From Moraxellaceae bacterium (lineage in GTDB: Bacteria > Pseudomonadota > Gammaproteobacteria > Pseudomonadales > Moraxellaceae), in the NCBI GenBank assembly GCA_020697295.1, contig JAJFBF010000043.1:1-64000 (forward strand): DNA of 64,000 bases, given 5' to 3'. The first letter of the stretch is position 1. Each line of letters opens with the position of its first letter. Position numbers and translations under genes: made by a program. Shown here piece by piece: positions 19,601 through 27,191 of the stretch. The notes below the pieces were generated by a model. That model worked only from the letters and a program-made list of their open reading frames with translations. It was not told the origin of the DNA and ran no database searches.

Positions 19601-21866
19601 CGGCGGCAACCTGCACTACACCGGCGACGCCAGCACCAGCTTTGGCGAGAAGAAGCTGCTGGTCGACGCCTACGTGGCCGACCCCGGCACCCTGGCCGGC
19701 CGCGACGAATTCCGCGGCACCGGCGGCTCGCTCTATTACCTGCGCCACCAGGACCTGCTGCAGGGCTCTGAGCGCCTGCGTGTGGAAGTGCGCGACAAGG
19801 TCTCCGGCCTCGTGCTCGCCACGAGGGACCTCGCGCCCGCCCTCGACTACGACATCGACTACCTGCAAGGCCGCGTCATGCTGAACGCGCCGCTGTCCCC
19901 GGTCAGCGCCGATGGCCTGCTGGTGGCCAGCGAGTCCGGCGGCAACGAAGTCTGGCTGGTCAGCCGCTACGAATATTCCACCGGTTATGACGAGCTCGGC
20001 AGCCTCACCCACGGCGGCCGCGTCCACTACTGGTTCGGCGACCTGCTCAAGGTCGGCCTCACCACCAGCGACAGCAGCGATGCCGGCAACGCCAGCAACC
20101 TGAGCGGCGCCGACCTCACTCTGCGCAAGAGCACGCAGACCTGGTTGCGCGCCGAGCTCTCGCAAAGCGAAGGCGCCGGCAGCAGCGCGCTGCTCTCCGA
20201 TGATGGCGGTTTTGCCTTCAACGCCGCCGCCAACGGCGCCCTGCCGGGCGAAGCCGAAGACCTCTCTGCTGCCGCCCACCGGTATGAAGCCAGTGTGGGC
20301 CTCAATGACGTGATCGACGGCGGCCGCGGCACCGTCACCGCCTACCAGCAAGTGCTGGAGGCCGGCTATGTCGCCCCGGGCCTCATCACCGACAAGGAAA
20401 CCGAAACCCTGGGCCTCGCCGCCACGCTGCCGGTGGGCGAACGCACCGAACTCAAGGCGAAATTCGACAGTCGTCGCCAGGCGCAGGGCCTGGATACCGA
20501 TGCCACGGAACTCAACGCCGCCTTCCGCGTCACCGAGCAGTGGCAGCTCTCCGCCGGCGTGCGCCAGGAAAGCCGCGACGACAATTCCGTGGTGGTGCCG
20601 TTGACCCAAGTAGAAGGCGAGCGCACCGAAGCCGTCGTCCGCGCCGACTACGACACCAAAGCGCGCTGGAGCGCCTACGGCTTCGTGCAGCAGACCGTCG
20701 AGGCCAGCGGCAACCAGGACGACAACGGCCGCGTCGGTGCCGGCGGCGCCTGGCGCGCCACCGACCGCCTGCGCACCACCGGTGAAGTGTCCGCCGGCGA
20801 CCTGGGCGAGGGCGCCAAGGCCGGCCTCGACTACCAGGCCACCGACCGCAGCAACGTCTATCTCAACTACGCCCTGGAAAACGAGCGCAGCGACAACGGC
20901 CTGCGCGCCCGCCGCGGCAACCTCGGCTCCGGCGTGCGCAGCCGCTGGTCCGACACCACCAGCGTCTACCTGGAAGAGCGCTACACCCACGGCGACGTGC
21001 CCACCGGCCTCATGCACGCCACCGGCATCGACATCGCCCCCAACGATCGCTGGAACTACGGCGCCAGCCTCGACCTCGGCACCTTGCGCGATCACCTGAC
21101 CGGCGCCGAGCGCGAGCGCCAGGCCCTCGGCTTCAAGCTCGGCTACAAGGCGCCGGCCGTGACCTTCGCCAGCACCATGGAAGTGCGCCAGGACAATATC
21201 GAGAACCCTGACCTGACCCGCTCCGAACGCAGCACCTGGCTCACCCGCAGCAGCGTGAAATACCAGGTCGCGCCGGACTGGCGCCTGATCGGCAAGCTCA
21301 ATTACTCGGACAGCCAGAGCTCACTGGGCGAGTTCTACGACGGCCGCTTCCTGGAAGCCGTGGCCGGCTACGGCTACCGCCCGGTCGCGCACGACCGCCT
21401 CAACGCGCTGCTCAAGTACACCTACTTCTACAACCTGCCGTCGTCGGACCAAGTCTCCATCGCCAACACCGCGGCCGAGTACATCCAGAAAAGCCACGTG
21501 TTCTCGCTGGATACCGTCTACGACCTGACCCAGCGCTGGAGCATCGGCGGCAAGCTGGCCTACCGCCTCGGCGAAGTCAGCCAAGACCGCATCAATCCCG
21601 AGTTTTTCCAGAGCCGCGCCCAGCTCGCCATCCTCCGCGCCGACTGGCATGTGGTGCGGCACTGGGATGCGGTGCTCGAAGCGCGCCTGCTCGACCTGCC
21701 CGATGCCGGCGACAGCCGGAGCGGCGTCCTCACGGCCCTCTACCGTCATCTCAACGATCACGTGAAGCTGGGCGCCGGCTACAACTTCACGTCCTTCTCC
21801 GACGACCTCACCGACCTCAGCTACGACAGCCAGGGCGTCTTTATCAATCTGGTGGGGAAGATCTGA
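16641..21866 (+). CDS. triple OmpA-like domain protein with C-terminal outer-membrane barrel
   Basis: 1741 aa from the ATG that overlaps the DUF11 stop (ATGA). A start at 16740 (MLKSLAF) would give a more typical signal peptide, cut at about PGWA-A. Three OmpA-like domains occupy about residues 130-245, 290-415 and 440-560. The first two keep GHSD/GHTD and NRR(V/I)E, the peptidoglycan-contact residues of OmpA; the third reads RGYI where GHTD should be, so it has probably lost that contact. Ig-like and linker regions follow to about 865. The remaining ~870 residues alternate polar and aromatic/hydrophobic residues with many Tyr/Trp strands and no transmembrane helix, which fits a large beta-barrel. 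Possibly it anchors or exports the DUF11 protein while holding peptidoglycan. Function is inferred from domains and coupling. Confidence 0.82.
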   Translation: MSRSLLRRPAIRPDSRRADALAFPAVPLRPLVLMLKSLAFAAAAGLVATPGWAATDIATPTTNSATGSGGSELSPRIRDISPLGKAVERELPLYTDPLRWMQDEALYRQNRGDRVETQQVQEDVITTVKLPNVVPPIQYGSGDATIPPGYVQMIRDVLARMKDRRNVRLHFVGHSDNTRLRPALAARYGDNVGLSRERAGSAAELFQKALKLPAESISYDGVGERQPRASNATDAGKARNRRVEVQVWYDEVGEKTVEKQVVVTEKLNRIKVCRVETVCQLSYKEGHSRRTRVRNLVPPLHFAGDGAALPEDFRAQVLQALENLSGKQNVVVKLVGHTDAQALDERDARIYGDQLGLSKARARRVALALQDALKLPSAMVDSDGRGAASPVAGNDAEAGRALNRRIEVEFWYDDVLKELPDTPQLCPSEAAPELVTRVHESPTGPLAPLPVLEGQPQVTDADIERLRVVLAEVQGKAHVRLRFRGYIATERLDRRTAMVYGDDVGLATARARRAMELVRPRLGLAASEVEVEGRGYVQSDDVVNAGFQAAAESRVEVQVVYDEPAVRDDLESLAIQPLTREETPANPYDLNLMRITVDGRPIDDPDKANADVQRCTDVALAKADVQFRYDNLLLKPRLNITAWPASVGRTDDAATDGPDNRLQFRLYSNYPAFIERAEVRVFDAGQSLRGTPLAVLPVTGDRAEWQVDLPTPAATGRELVYVVRAYGKDDRYDETAPQSLWLVDRLDAGTLAADAEKELLVGHGENRLARQDIKLAGGTISVLGSGIPAGRHVFVVGRAVPVAASGAFAVEEILPSGLHTVEVAVLDDAGNGELFLRDLELEKSDWFYVGIADLTASTADTTGPAELVTNDSAHYDNDLAVDGRLAFFTQGKFGQGWNLTASADTLEGPVEDLFSNFLQKSPDAMFRRIDPDYAYPTFGDDSTVEEAAPTLGKFYVKLQNGDDFGLWGNLRLAYTDTTLTQVDRNLYGGNLHYTGDASTSFGEKKLLVDAYVADPGTLAGRDEFRGTGGSLYYLRHQDLLQGSERLRVEVRDKVSGLVLATRDLAPALDYDIDYLQGRVMLNAPLSPVSADGLLVASESGGNEVWLVSRYEYSTGYDELGSLTHGGRVHYWFGDLLKVGLTTSDSSDAGNASNLSGADLTLRKSTQTWLRAELSQSEGAGSSALLSDDGGFAFNAAANGALPGEAEDLSAAAHRYEASVGLNDVIDGGRGTVTAYQQVLEAGYVAPGLITDKETETLGLAATLPVGERTELKAKFDSRRQAQGLDTDATELNAAFRVTEQWQLSAGVRQESRDDNSVVVPLTQVEGERTEAVVRADYDTKARWSAYGFVQQTVEASGNQDDNGRVGAGGAWRATDRLRTTGEVSAGDLGEGAKAGLDYQATDRSNVYLNYALENERSDNGLRARRGNLGSGVRSRWSDTTSVYLEERYTHGDVPTGLMHATGIDIAPNDRWNYGASLDLGTLRDHLTGAERERQALGFKLGYKAPAVTFASTMEVRQDNIENPDLTRSERSTWLTRSSVKYQVAPDWRLIGKLNYSDSQSSLGEFYDGRFLEAVAGYGYRPVAHDRLNALLKYTYFYNLPSSDQVSIANTAAEYIQKSHVFSLDTVYDLTQRWSIGGKLAYRLGEVSQDRINPEFFQSRAQLAILRADWHVVRHWDAVLEARLLDLPDAGDSRSGVLTALYRHLNDHVKLGAGYNFTSFSDDLTDLSYDSQGVFINLVGKI

Positions 21867-22138
21867 TCGTCGATCCGGAGTTGATGCAGCAGGCGGTGGC
21901 AGCATCAGTCGCCCGGGTGTGGTGACGTGAGGGGGATGTTGAGCGATCGTCGTGGTTTCACACCTCGAGACGTCGTTTTATTGATGAGCCTGATCACTTG
22001 CCGTCGGAACAGCATATTTTGACGGCGCGGATTTGATACGTCAGTAAATCACCCCTCGCGCCTTCTGGTTTGAGCCGCAGAAGAGGTCATGTCCGACTGC
22101 TTTGCTGCCGTAGCCAACCGCAGTGCTTTTCGGGCTCC

Positions 22139-22180
22139 GGGACGGAGGTGTCCCTGCCTCCGCAGGAACACCCCCGTCCC
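22139..22180. repeat. long imperfect hairpin
   Basis: GGGACGGAGGTGT pairs with ACACCCCCGTCCC around a 16-base centre that can itself fold (CCTGCCTCCGCAGG). There is no T-run after it. It could be an RNA structure or a REP-like element; copy number elsewhere in the genome is unknown. Confidence 0.5.
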
Positions 22181-22484
22181 TCCACCCAAGCGCTTCCCGT
22201 TGTGCCCGGGGAGCCTTAGTGAGTCAGTGGCTGTCGGCTCCGCCTCAAGAGGGAATGCCGCCGGTGTTGCCCTCCAGCGTCATATTCCCTGGCCATGCCC
22301 TCCAGCCTGATTGCTGCTGGATAAGCCAAAGCGACAATCCAAAAAATAGAAAGCTGTTCCGACAAACGAAGTGAGGCGAAGCCGCCGGCCACCGGCCAAT
22401 GGCGCAGCCGGGGCACACGAAAAGTCTTGGGCGATGGATGGGATGTGTTCTTGCCGGAGGCGAGGACACGTCCCGTCCAGCGCC

Positions 22485-22590
22485 CGAAACATCACGAGAG
22501 GTCAATGCAGGAGCAAAAACCACCGCCCGAAACCTTACGAGAGGTCAGTGCAGGAGCAAAAGCCAGCCCCCGAAACCTCACAGAAGCAGG
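22485..22590. repeat. 43-bp tandem repeat, about 2.4 copies
   Basis: CGAAACMTYACGAGAGGTCA begins at 22485 and again at 22528, and a partial third copy begins at 22571, all spaced 43 bases apart. The copies differ at a few positions. The tract lies downstream of the minus-strand desaturase gene. Confidence 0.85.
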
Positions 22591-22658
22591 AAAAGTCGGG
22601 CTGAACCCCGACCTACGACCGCAGGGAGTCCCCTTTGGGGACAGCAAAGACAAGAAAA

Positions 22659-23783
22659 TCACGACGCCGCCGTCACCACCACCGCGCTCTCCGACGCCGC
22701 CACCGACATGCGATTCGCCCGCCGGAACGTCCCGAAATCATTAAATCGCACCCCGTTCTCCCGCAGCAGCGGGTACAGGCCCGGCGCAATCCACTGTCGC
22801 ACATAAAACGGATCCCGCACCACAAAGTGATGGATCGCATGCGTGCCGGCAAAGTTGAAGCAGAACAGATGCAGCGGAATCGCCAAGGGCGTCGTCCATA
22901 CCTGGCACTGCTGCACAATATTGCCTTTCTCCACGTCGCCGTAATAATGCATGTTCGAACTGACAAAATGCAGGCAGAACGTGCGCAGCGCATTCGGCGC
23001 CGAGATCGTCACCGCAAAGAAATTCACAAAGGCCAGCACCCCCTCCGCAGCAGCCGGCAGCGCAAACGTCACCCCCGCCAGCCCCAGCAAAAACACCGCC
23101 GAGTGATACACAATGAAGCTGTGCCAGACCAGGTAATTGAAATTCCCAAGCGGGAAGTAGCCCATCACGTTCTCGCGCGCGATCTGCTGCTTTTCGGCCG
23201 GCGTGATGTCGCCCTGGGCCTTGATGAAGGCCTTCACCATCTTGCGCGTCTCGAAGGGGCGCAGGAACACCGCCAGCATGTTGTCGCCGGTCATGAGCAG
23301 GCGCTTCAGGCCCCAGGGGGTGCCGTTGGTGATGCCGCGCTCCTCGAGGTCGGACTCGGTGCCGGATACTTTATGGTGGTGGATATGCAGGCGGCGGCGC
23401 ACAAACGGATTGATGGTGCTGGGGCGGAACACCCACACCCCGGCCAGCATGAAATCGTTCCAGAACTTTTTCTTCCGGAAATACATCGAGTGGATCAGGT
23501 CGTGCTCCAGCTCATGCAGCAGCGACATGAAGAAGGCGGCGACCGGAATCACGCCCCACCAGGGCAGCGCCCCCACGAAATAGGCCACGGCCGTGGCGAC
23601 AATCGCGGCCGAGCTGACTACGAAAATGCTCATGCCGATGGCGTTCTGATGCTTCTCCAGCCAGGGGTGGCGGGCGCGCAGGGCATTGCCGGCTTCCAGG
23701 ATGCCCTGGCGGATGCGCTGGCTGCGCGCGGCGTCCTCGGGATTGATGCGCTGCTCGGACGGCAGGCGGGTCTCGGCACTCAT
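22659..23783 (-). CDS. membrane fatty-acid desaturase family protein
   Basis: 374 aa. The three histidine boxes of membrane di-iron desaturases/hydroxylases are visible: HELEHD near residue 90, HIHHHK near 130 and HAIHH near 315. Hydrophobic pairs of helices lie before box 1 (about 48-90) and between boxes 2 and 3 (about 200-260). Such enzymes put a double bond or hydroxyl into a fatty acyl or related alkyl chain, using O2 at the inner membrane. The gene diverges from an AraC-type regulator (24001-24996) across 217 bases containing direct repeats, so it may be that regulator's target. The exact substrate cannot be told. Confidence 0.9.
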   Translation of the reverse strand: MSAETRLPSEQRINPEDAARSQRIRQGILEAGNALRARHPWLEKHQNAIGMSIFVVSSAAIVATAVAYFVGALPWWGVIPVAAFFMSLLHELEHDLIHSMYFRKKKFWNDFMLAGVWVFRPSTINPFVRRRLHIHHHKVSGTESDLEERGITNGTPWGLKRLLMTGDNMLAVFLRPFETRKMVKAFIKAQGDITPAEKQQIARENVMGYFPLGNFNYLVWHSFIVYHSAVFLLGLAGVTFALPAAAEGVLAFVNFFAVTISAPNALRTFCLHFVSSNMHYYGDVEKGNIVQQCQVWTTPLAIPLHLFCFNFAGTHAIHHFVVRDPFYVRQWIAPGLYPLLRENGVRFNDFGTFRRANRMSVAASESAVVVTAAS

Positions 23784-23854
23784 GGCGTCACTCCTTCTTC
23801 TGATTGCCCGGGAGGACCCCCTCCAGTGAGATGCGGGGCCCGGTTCATGTGCCG

Positions 23855-23879
23855 CTAGGCTAGGCCAGCGCTAGGCCAG
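23855..23879. promoter_or_regulatory. direct repeats CTAGGCCAG, candidate AraC-type site
   Basis: CTAGGCCAG occurs at 23860-23868 and 23871-23879, 11 bases apart (one helical turn), with an extra CTAGGC at 23855. It sits between the divergent desaturase and AraC genes. Direct repeats one turn apart are typical AraC-family targets; binding is inferred. Confidence 0.4.
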
Positions 23880-24000
23880 TATGCTGTGCCCAGGATGCCA
23901 GTTTGTTGACCGAAAACGCCCAAGGTGCCGGCGGCCGGTCAATCCGCCGGCCGCGCGCCTGACAATAATCACAATACTTTCCGCGACTTGAGACCGCCCC

Positions 24001-24996
24001 ATGCTCGGGACCTTCCACAACTGGATCCGCATCCTCGAGCGCACCCTGGCCGCCAGGGGCCAGGACCTGCCGGCCGCGCTGCAGCGGGCCGGTATCGAGC
24101 TGCCCGGTCCCGAAGCCGGCCGCTTGCCCATCGAACTCACCCGCCGGATCTGGCAGGTGGCGCAGCAGGAGAGCGGTGACCCCACCCTGGGCCTGACCAT
24201 GCTCGGCTATCTCGACCCGGTCGATTTTGGCGAGCTGGGCGTGGTCATGATCGCCGGCGGCAGCCTGCCCGATGTCCTGCAGCGCGTGGCGCGTTTCCAC
24301 CGCCTGCTCACCGACGCCATGCACTACGAGATCGTCGAGGACGGCGACACTCTCTCGCTCACCATCCATACCAACTTCGATCCGCACTGGCGCGCCGTCG
24401 AGATGACCGCCGGCCTGCTCATCGGCCTGCTGCGCCTGCGCCTGAATCCGCCGCCCAATCCCCTGTCCGTGTCCCTGGCCTTCAGCAATCCGGACGGGCA
24501 GGGCACCTACGAGAAATTCTTTGCCTGCCCGGTCGAGCAGGACGCCACCGCCACCACCCTCGTGCTGCCGTTGGGCGCCTACCGCCAGACCCCGGCCGGC
24601 GCCGAAGTCGCGCGCCAGTTCGAGCCCCTGCTCGAGCAGCGCCTGGCCAGCCTGGAAAGCACCACCAGCTGGTGCGCCAAAGCCTCGCAACTCATCCGCC
24701 AGCGTCTCGACCACGGCGAGCCCACCCTGGCCGAGATCGCCGGCTGCCTGCACGTCAGCACGCGCAGCCTGCAGCGCCACCTGGGCAATGAAGGCAAGAC
24801 CTTTCAGGAAGTGCTGGACGAGGCCCGGCGCGATCTCGCCCGGCAATGGCTGTCGGGGAGCGCGGGCCAGCTGCGCTCGCTCACCGAGCTGGCGCTTATC
24901 CTCGGCTTCTCCAGCAGCAGCGCCTTTTCGCGCGCGTTCAGAAGGTGGTTCGGGATGACGCCGGGGCAGGCCGCGAAAGAACAGAACCTGCGCTAG
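24001..24996 (+). CDS. AraC-family transcriptional regulator (arabinose_bd-type N-terminus)
   Basis: 331 aa. The N-terminal ~200 residues match the pattern of the OruR/ArgR-like AraC subgroup (AraC_binding_2/arabinose_bd), with ELGVVMIAGGSLPDVLQRV typical of it. The C-terminal AraC HTH pair covers about residues 235-325: first helix-turn-helix in TLAEIAGCLHVSTRSLQRHL, second in LTELALILGFSSSSAFSRAF, ending with the family signature FRRWFGMTPGQ. Divergent from the fatty-acid desaturase gene, which suggests it senses a lipid-type ligand and controls the desaturase. Confidence 0.93.
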   Translation: MLGTFHNWIRILERTLAARGQDLPAALQRAGIELPGPEAGRLPIELTRRIWQVAQQESGDPTLGLTMLGYLDPVDFGELGVVMIAGGSLPDVLQRVARFHRLLTDAMHYEIVEDGDTLSLTIHTNFDPHWRAVEMTAGLLIGLLRLRLNPPPNPLSVSLAFSNPDGQGTYEKFFACPVEQDATATTLVLPLGAYRQTPAGAEVARQFEPLLEQRLASLESTTSWCAKASQLIRQRLDHGEPTLAEIAGCLHVSTRSLQRHLGNEGKTFQEVLDEARRDLARQWLSGSAGQLRSLTELALILGFSSSSAFSRAFRRWFGMTPGQAAKEQNLR

Positions 24997-25003
24997 AAAC
25001 CCC

Positions 25004-25354
25004 TTACACCGCCATCGGCGGCAGATGCGGCTGATAGCACATCGCCGTTTCTTCAAACGCCACCCAGGCAAAGCGGTCGCACATCGCCTGCACCGCCGGC
25101 GCGTAATCCGCGCGCAGCGAACAGCGCATCGCCAGCGCGCCGCCTTCGGTTTCAGGCAGCAGATGGAATTCCACCCAGCCCTGCTCGATGTCGCCCGAGG
25201 CTTCCATGGTGCTCTGCCAGTGCAGGTCCGGAAACGCCGCGCGCAGGCAGTCGCCCACCTCGACGGCATCGAGTGACAGCACGGACTCCTCATTCATTTC
25301 CGCCGCCTGCAGTGGCAATTGCGCGGGCTTGAAAAACAGATAGGTTGTTGCCAT
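25004..25354 (-). CDS. hypothetical protein, 116 aa
   Basis: The ATG at 25354 is preceded by AAGGA about 9 bases upstream. The protein is soluble and acidic, with no signal peptide or membrane segment. I recognise no domain. Codon use matches the GC-rich neighbours. It ends 7 bases from the end of the convergent AraC gene. Confidence 0.65.
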   Translation of the reverse strand: MATTYLFFKPAQLPLQAAEMNEESVLSLDAVEVGDCLRAAFPDLHWQSTMEASGDIEQGWVEFHLLPETEGGALAMRCSLRADYAPAVQAMCDRFAWVAFEETAMCYQPHLPPMAV

Positions 25355-25521
25355 GGCAGGAATTCCTTACAGATAACTGTTGGCCGGACGCAGGTTCAGA
25401 GCGGCGTGCCGCAAGCCGGCGCAAAGCAGGGCGGTACGAGCATTTTCCGAGCGATCGCCGGTGCCGAGGACGATGCAGTCGGCGGAACACCAGGATGCCC
25501 TCCGGCGCGACAAAGCCCGCA

Positions 25522-26004
25522 TCAGGACTGCGCTCCACCTGCGTCCCCAGTCTTAGCCGTCTGCGCAAAGCCGTAATTGCGGCCGTAATAAGCCAGCACG
25601 CGCTTGGAGCGCTCGATATAAAATTGCAGCGCCACCATCCACAGCGCCCCCGTTCCCTGGAAATGATCCCAGAAGCCGTTACCGCCCCTGTCCGCCCGGA
25701 TGAATGCCACTGCGATGGTGCCGAGGAGCGCCGCGCCCAGGCCCAGGGTCGAGACCTGGAACACCGTTCCCGGCGTGGCCTCATTCTGCACCGGCAGGCG
25801 CCGGGCCATGAGGAAAGTGCAGATCGCCAGGATCAGGTACTGGGCCGCGCCAATCGCATCCAGCGCCAGGTCCCCACCCTCCAGCAGCCCCAGTAGCGAC
25901 AACACCGAAAGCGTCAGCTCCGCCACTGCCTGCGCAAAGTTGAGCCAGCACACGATCTGGAAGAAGCGCAGCCATCCGCCAAACTGGTCCAGGGGTTTTG
26001 CCAC
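25522..26004 (-). CDS. hypothetical inner-membrane protein, about 160 aa
   Basis: A GTG start at 26004 is chosen because AGAGGA lies just upstream; the frame also extends to an ATG at 26046. About four membrane helices are visible: the GGWLRFFQIVCWLNFAQ region, LLEGGDLALDAIGAAQYLIL, VSTLGLGAALLGTIAVAFI and GALWMVALQFYI. The last is followed by a basic tail. The layout (LGGWL-like opening, four helices, short tail) is reminiscent of DUF2569-type proteins, but I cannot confirm the family. No operon partner. Confidence 0.65.
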   Translation of the reverse strand: MAKPLDQFGGWLRFFQIVCWLNFAQAVAELTLSVLSLLGLLEGGDLALDAIGAAQYLILAICTFLMARRLPVQNEATPGTVFQVSTLGLGAALLGTIAVAFIRADRGGNGFWDHFQGTGALWMVALQFYIERSKRVLAYYGRNYGFAQTAKTGDAGGAQS

Positions 26005-26150
26005 GAAGTCGTCCTCTCGTAAAAAGGCGGAATCAGGGGCGCACACCGCGACCCCTGACGCGAATCCCCATTTTACCCATCCCGGCGGACGGCAAAGGCG
26101 ACAGTGGTCAGCCCCGCCTGCCGGTCATGCGGCCGGCGCTTCAGGACTTG

Positions 26151-26630
26151 TCAGCCCCGCCGCGCCGCCTCGATGGCGGCAATGTCGATCTTGCCCATCT
26201 CCATCATGGCTTCAAAGGCGCGTTTGGCCGCCGCCGGATCCGGATCGGAAATGGCGTCGATGAGCGCGCGCGGCGTGATCTGCCACGACAGGCCCCAGCG
26301 GTCCTTGCACCAGCCGCAGGCGCTTTCCTGGCCGCCGTTGTCCACGATGGCGTGCCACAGGCGGTCGGTTTCCGCCTGGTCGTCCGTCGCCACCTGGAAC
26401 GAGAACGCCTCGCTGTGCTTGAACTCGGGCCCCCCGTTCAGCCCCAGGCAAGGAATGCCCATCACGGTGAACTCCACCGTCAGCACATCGCCCTCTTTGC
26501 CCGACGGATAATCCCCGGGCGCGCGATGGATGGCGCCCACGGCGCTGTCCGGAAAGGTCTTGGCGTAGAACGTCGCGGCGTCGAGGGCGGCGCCGTCGTA
26601 CCAGAGGCAGATCGTGTTCTTGGGAATCAT
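26151..26630 (-). CDS. VOC-superfamily protein, PhnB/3-demethylubiquinone-methyltransferase-like
   Basis: 159 aa from the ATG at 26630. It opens with NTICLWYDGAALDAATFYAK and contains EFTVMGIPCLGLNGGPEF, FSFQVATDD and CGWCKDRWGLSWQI, all signatures of the PhnB-like (glyoxalase_2/3-dmu-9_3-mt) branch of the VOC fold. Members are mostly of unknown substrate. A second VOC gene lies 69 bases upstream in the same direction, so the two may be co-transcribed. Confidence 0.88.
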   Translation of the reverse strand: MIPKNTICLWYDGAALDAATFYAKTFPDSAVGAIHRAPGDYPSGKEGDVLTVEFTVMGIPCLGLNGGPEFKHSEAFSFQVATDDQAETDRLWHAIVDNGGQESACGWCKDRWGLSWQITPRALIDAISDPDPAAAKRAFEAMMEMGKIDIAAIEAARRG

Positions 26631-26698
26631 TGGGGTTCTCCTTGCGTGAAGTAGGGCGCGCCCGCTCCGGAGCGTCGAGCCCGCGTCGCCTGGCGTGC

Positions 26699-27055
26699 TC
26701 ACTGCATCGAATGCAGCCCGACCATATTGCCCTCGGTATCCACCACCAGGCTGATGAAGCCGTACTCGCCGATGGACATCTTGGGCCGGTGCACCTGGCC
26801 GCCGCAGGACGCCACCCGGGCCTCCTCCACCGCGCAATCCTCGCAGCCGAAATAGACCAGCGTGCTGTTGCCGCCCATCCGGACCAGGGCGCCGCCGGCG
26901 CCGTCCTTGCCTTGTTCCATGCCGAAGGCCCACATCTCCATGTCCGGGCCGCCGATCTTCTCGAGCGTCACGCCCAGCATGCCCTCGTAAAAGCGCTTGG
27001 CGCGCGCCATGTCCTGCACGTAGATCTCGAACCAGATGACCGGATTGTTGCGCAT
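26699..27055 (-). CDS. VOC-family (glyoxalase/bleomycin-resistance) protein
   Basis: 118 aa. Typical single-domain VOC layout: NPVIWFEIYVQDMARAKRFY at the start, GALVRMGGNSTLVYF in the middle, and GFISLVVDTEGNMVGLHSM at the end, where the final metal-ligand region is expected. Related proteins are often annotated as glyoxalase or lactoylglutathione lyase-like, but the substrate is unknown. Two bases beyond its GC-rich surroundings nothing suggests transfer. It sits upstream of the PhnB-like gene. Confidence 0.88.
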   Translation of the reverse strand: MRNNPVIWFEIYVQDMARAKRFYEGMLGVTLEKIGGPDMEMWAFGMEQGKDGAGGALVRMGGNSTLVYFGCEDCAVEEARVASCGGQVHRPKMSIGEYGFISLVVDTEGNMVGLHSMQ

Positions 27056-27191
27056 GATGACCTCCTTGTGAGTGATTCAGAACTCTGTCAGGCAATGCCT
27101 GCGATCGTGACCGCGGCGGACGCATTGCTGGCGCCGATTCCGCCGGGAAGTATAGCGGTGCCTGCCGGCGCCCCCATCCCTCGTTGCCCGC

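Larger units (their letters stand above)
21867..22658. other. 792-bp gene-poor region with hairpin and tandem repeat
   Basis: No gene supported. It holds a strong hairpin (22139-22180) and a 43-bp tandem repeat (22485-22590). ORFs in this stretch are short, Arg/Pro-rich and change frame across the repeats. No U-tract terminator follows the OmpA-barrel gene in a form I can recognise. Confidence 0.6.

Noticed and set aside
16752..21095. Long antisense ORFs opposite the OmpA-barrel gene
   Set aside because: Same codon-bias effect; the sense strand has signal peptide, OmpA motifs and barrel pattern.
22485..22590. Possible CRISPR array
   Set aside because: Units abut at 43 bases without unique spacers; only about 2.4 copies.
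22635..23858. 407-aa plus-strand ORF over the desaturase
   Set aside because: The minus strand has all three histidine boxes and a proper start; the plus frame is Arg/His-rich shadow.
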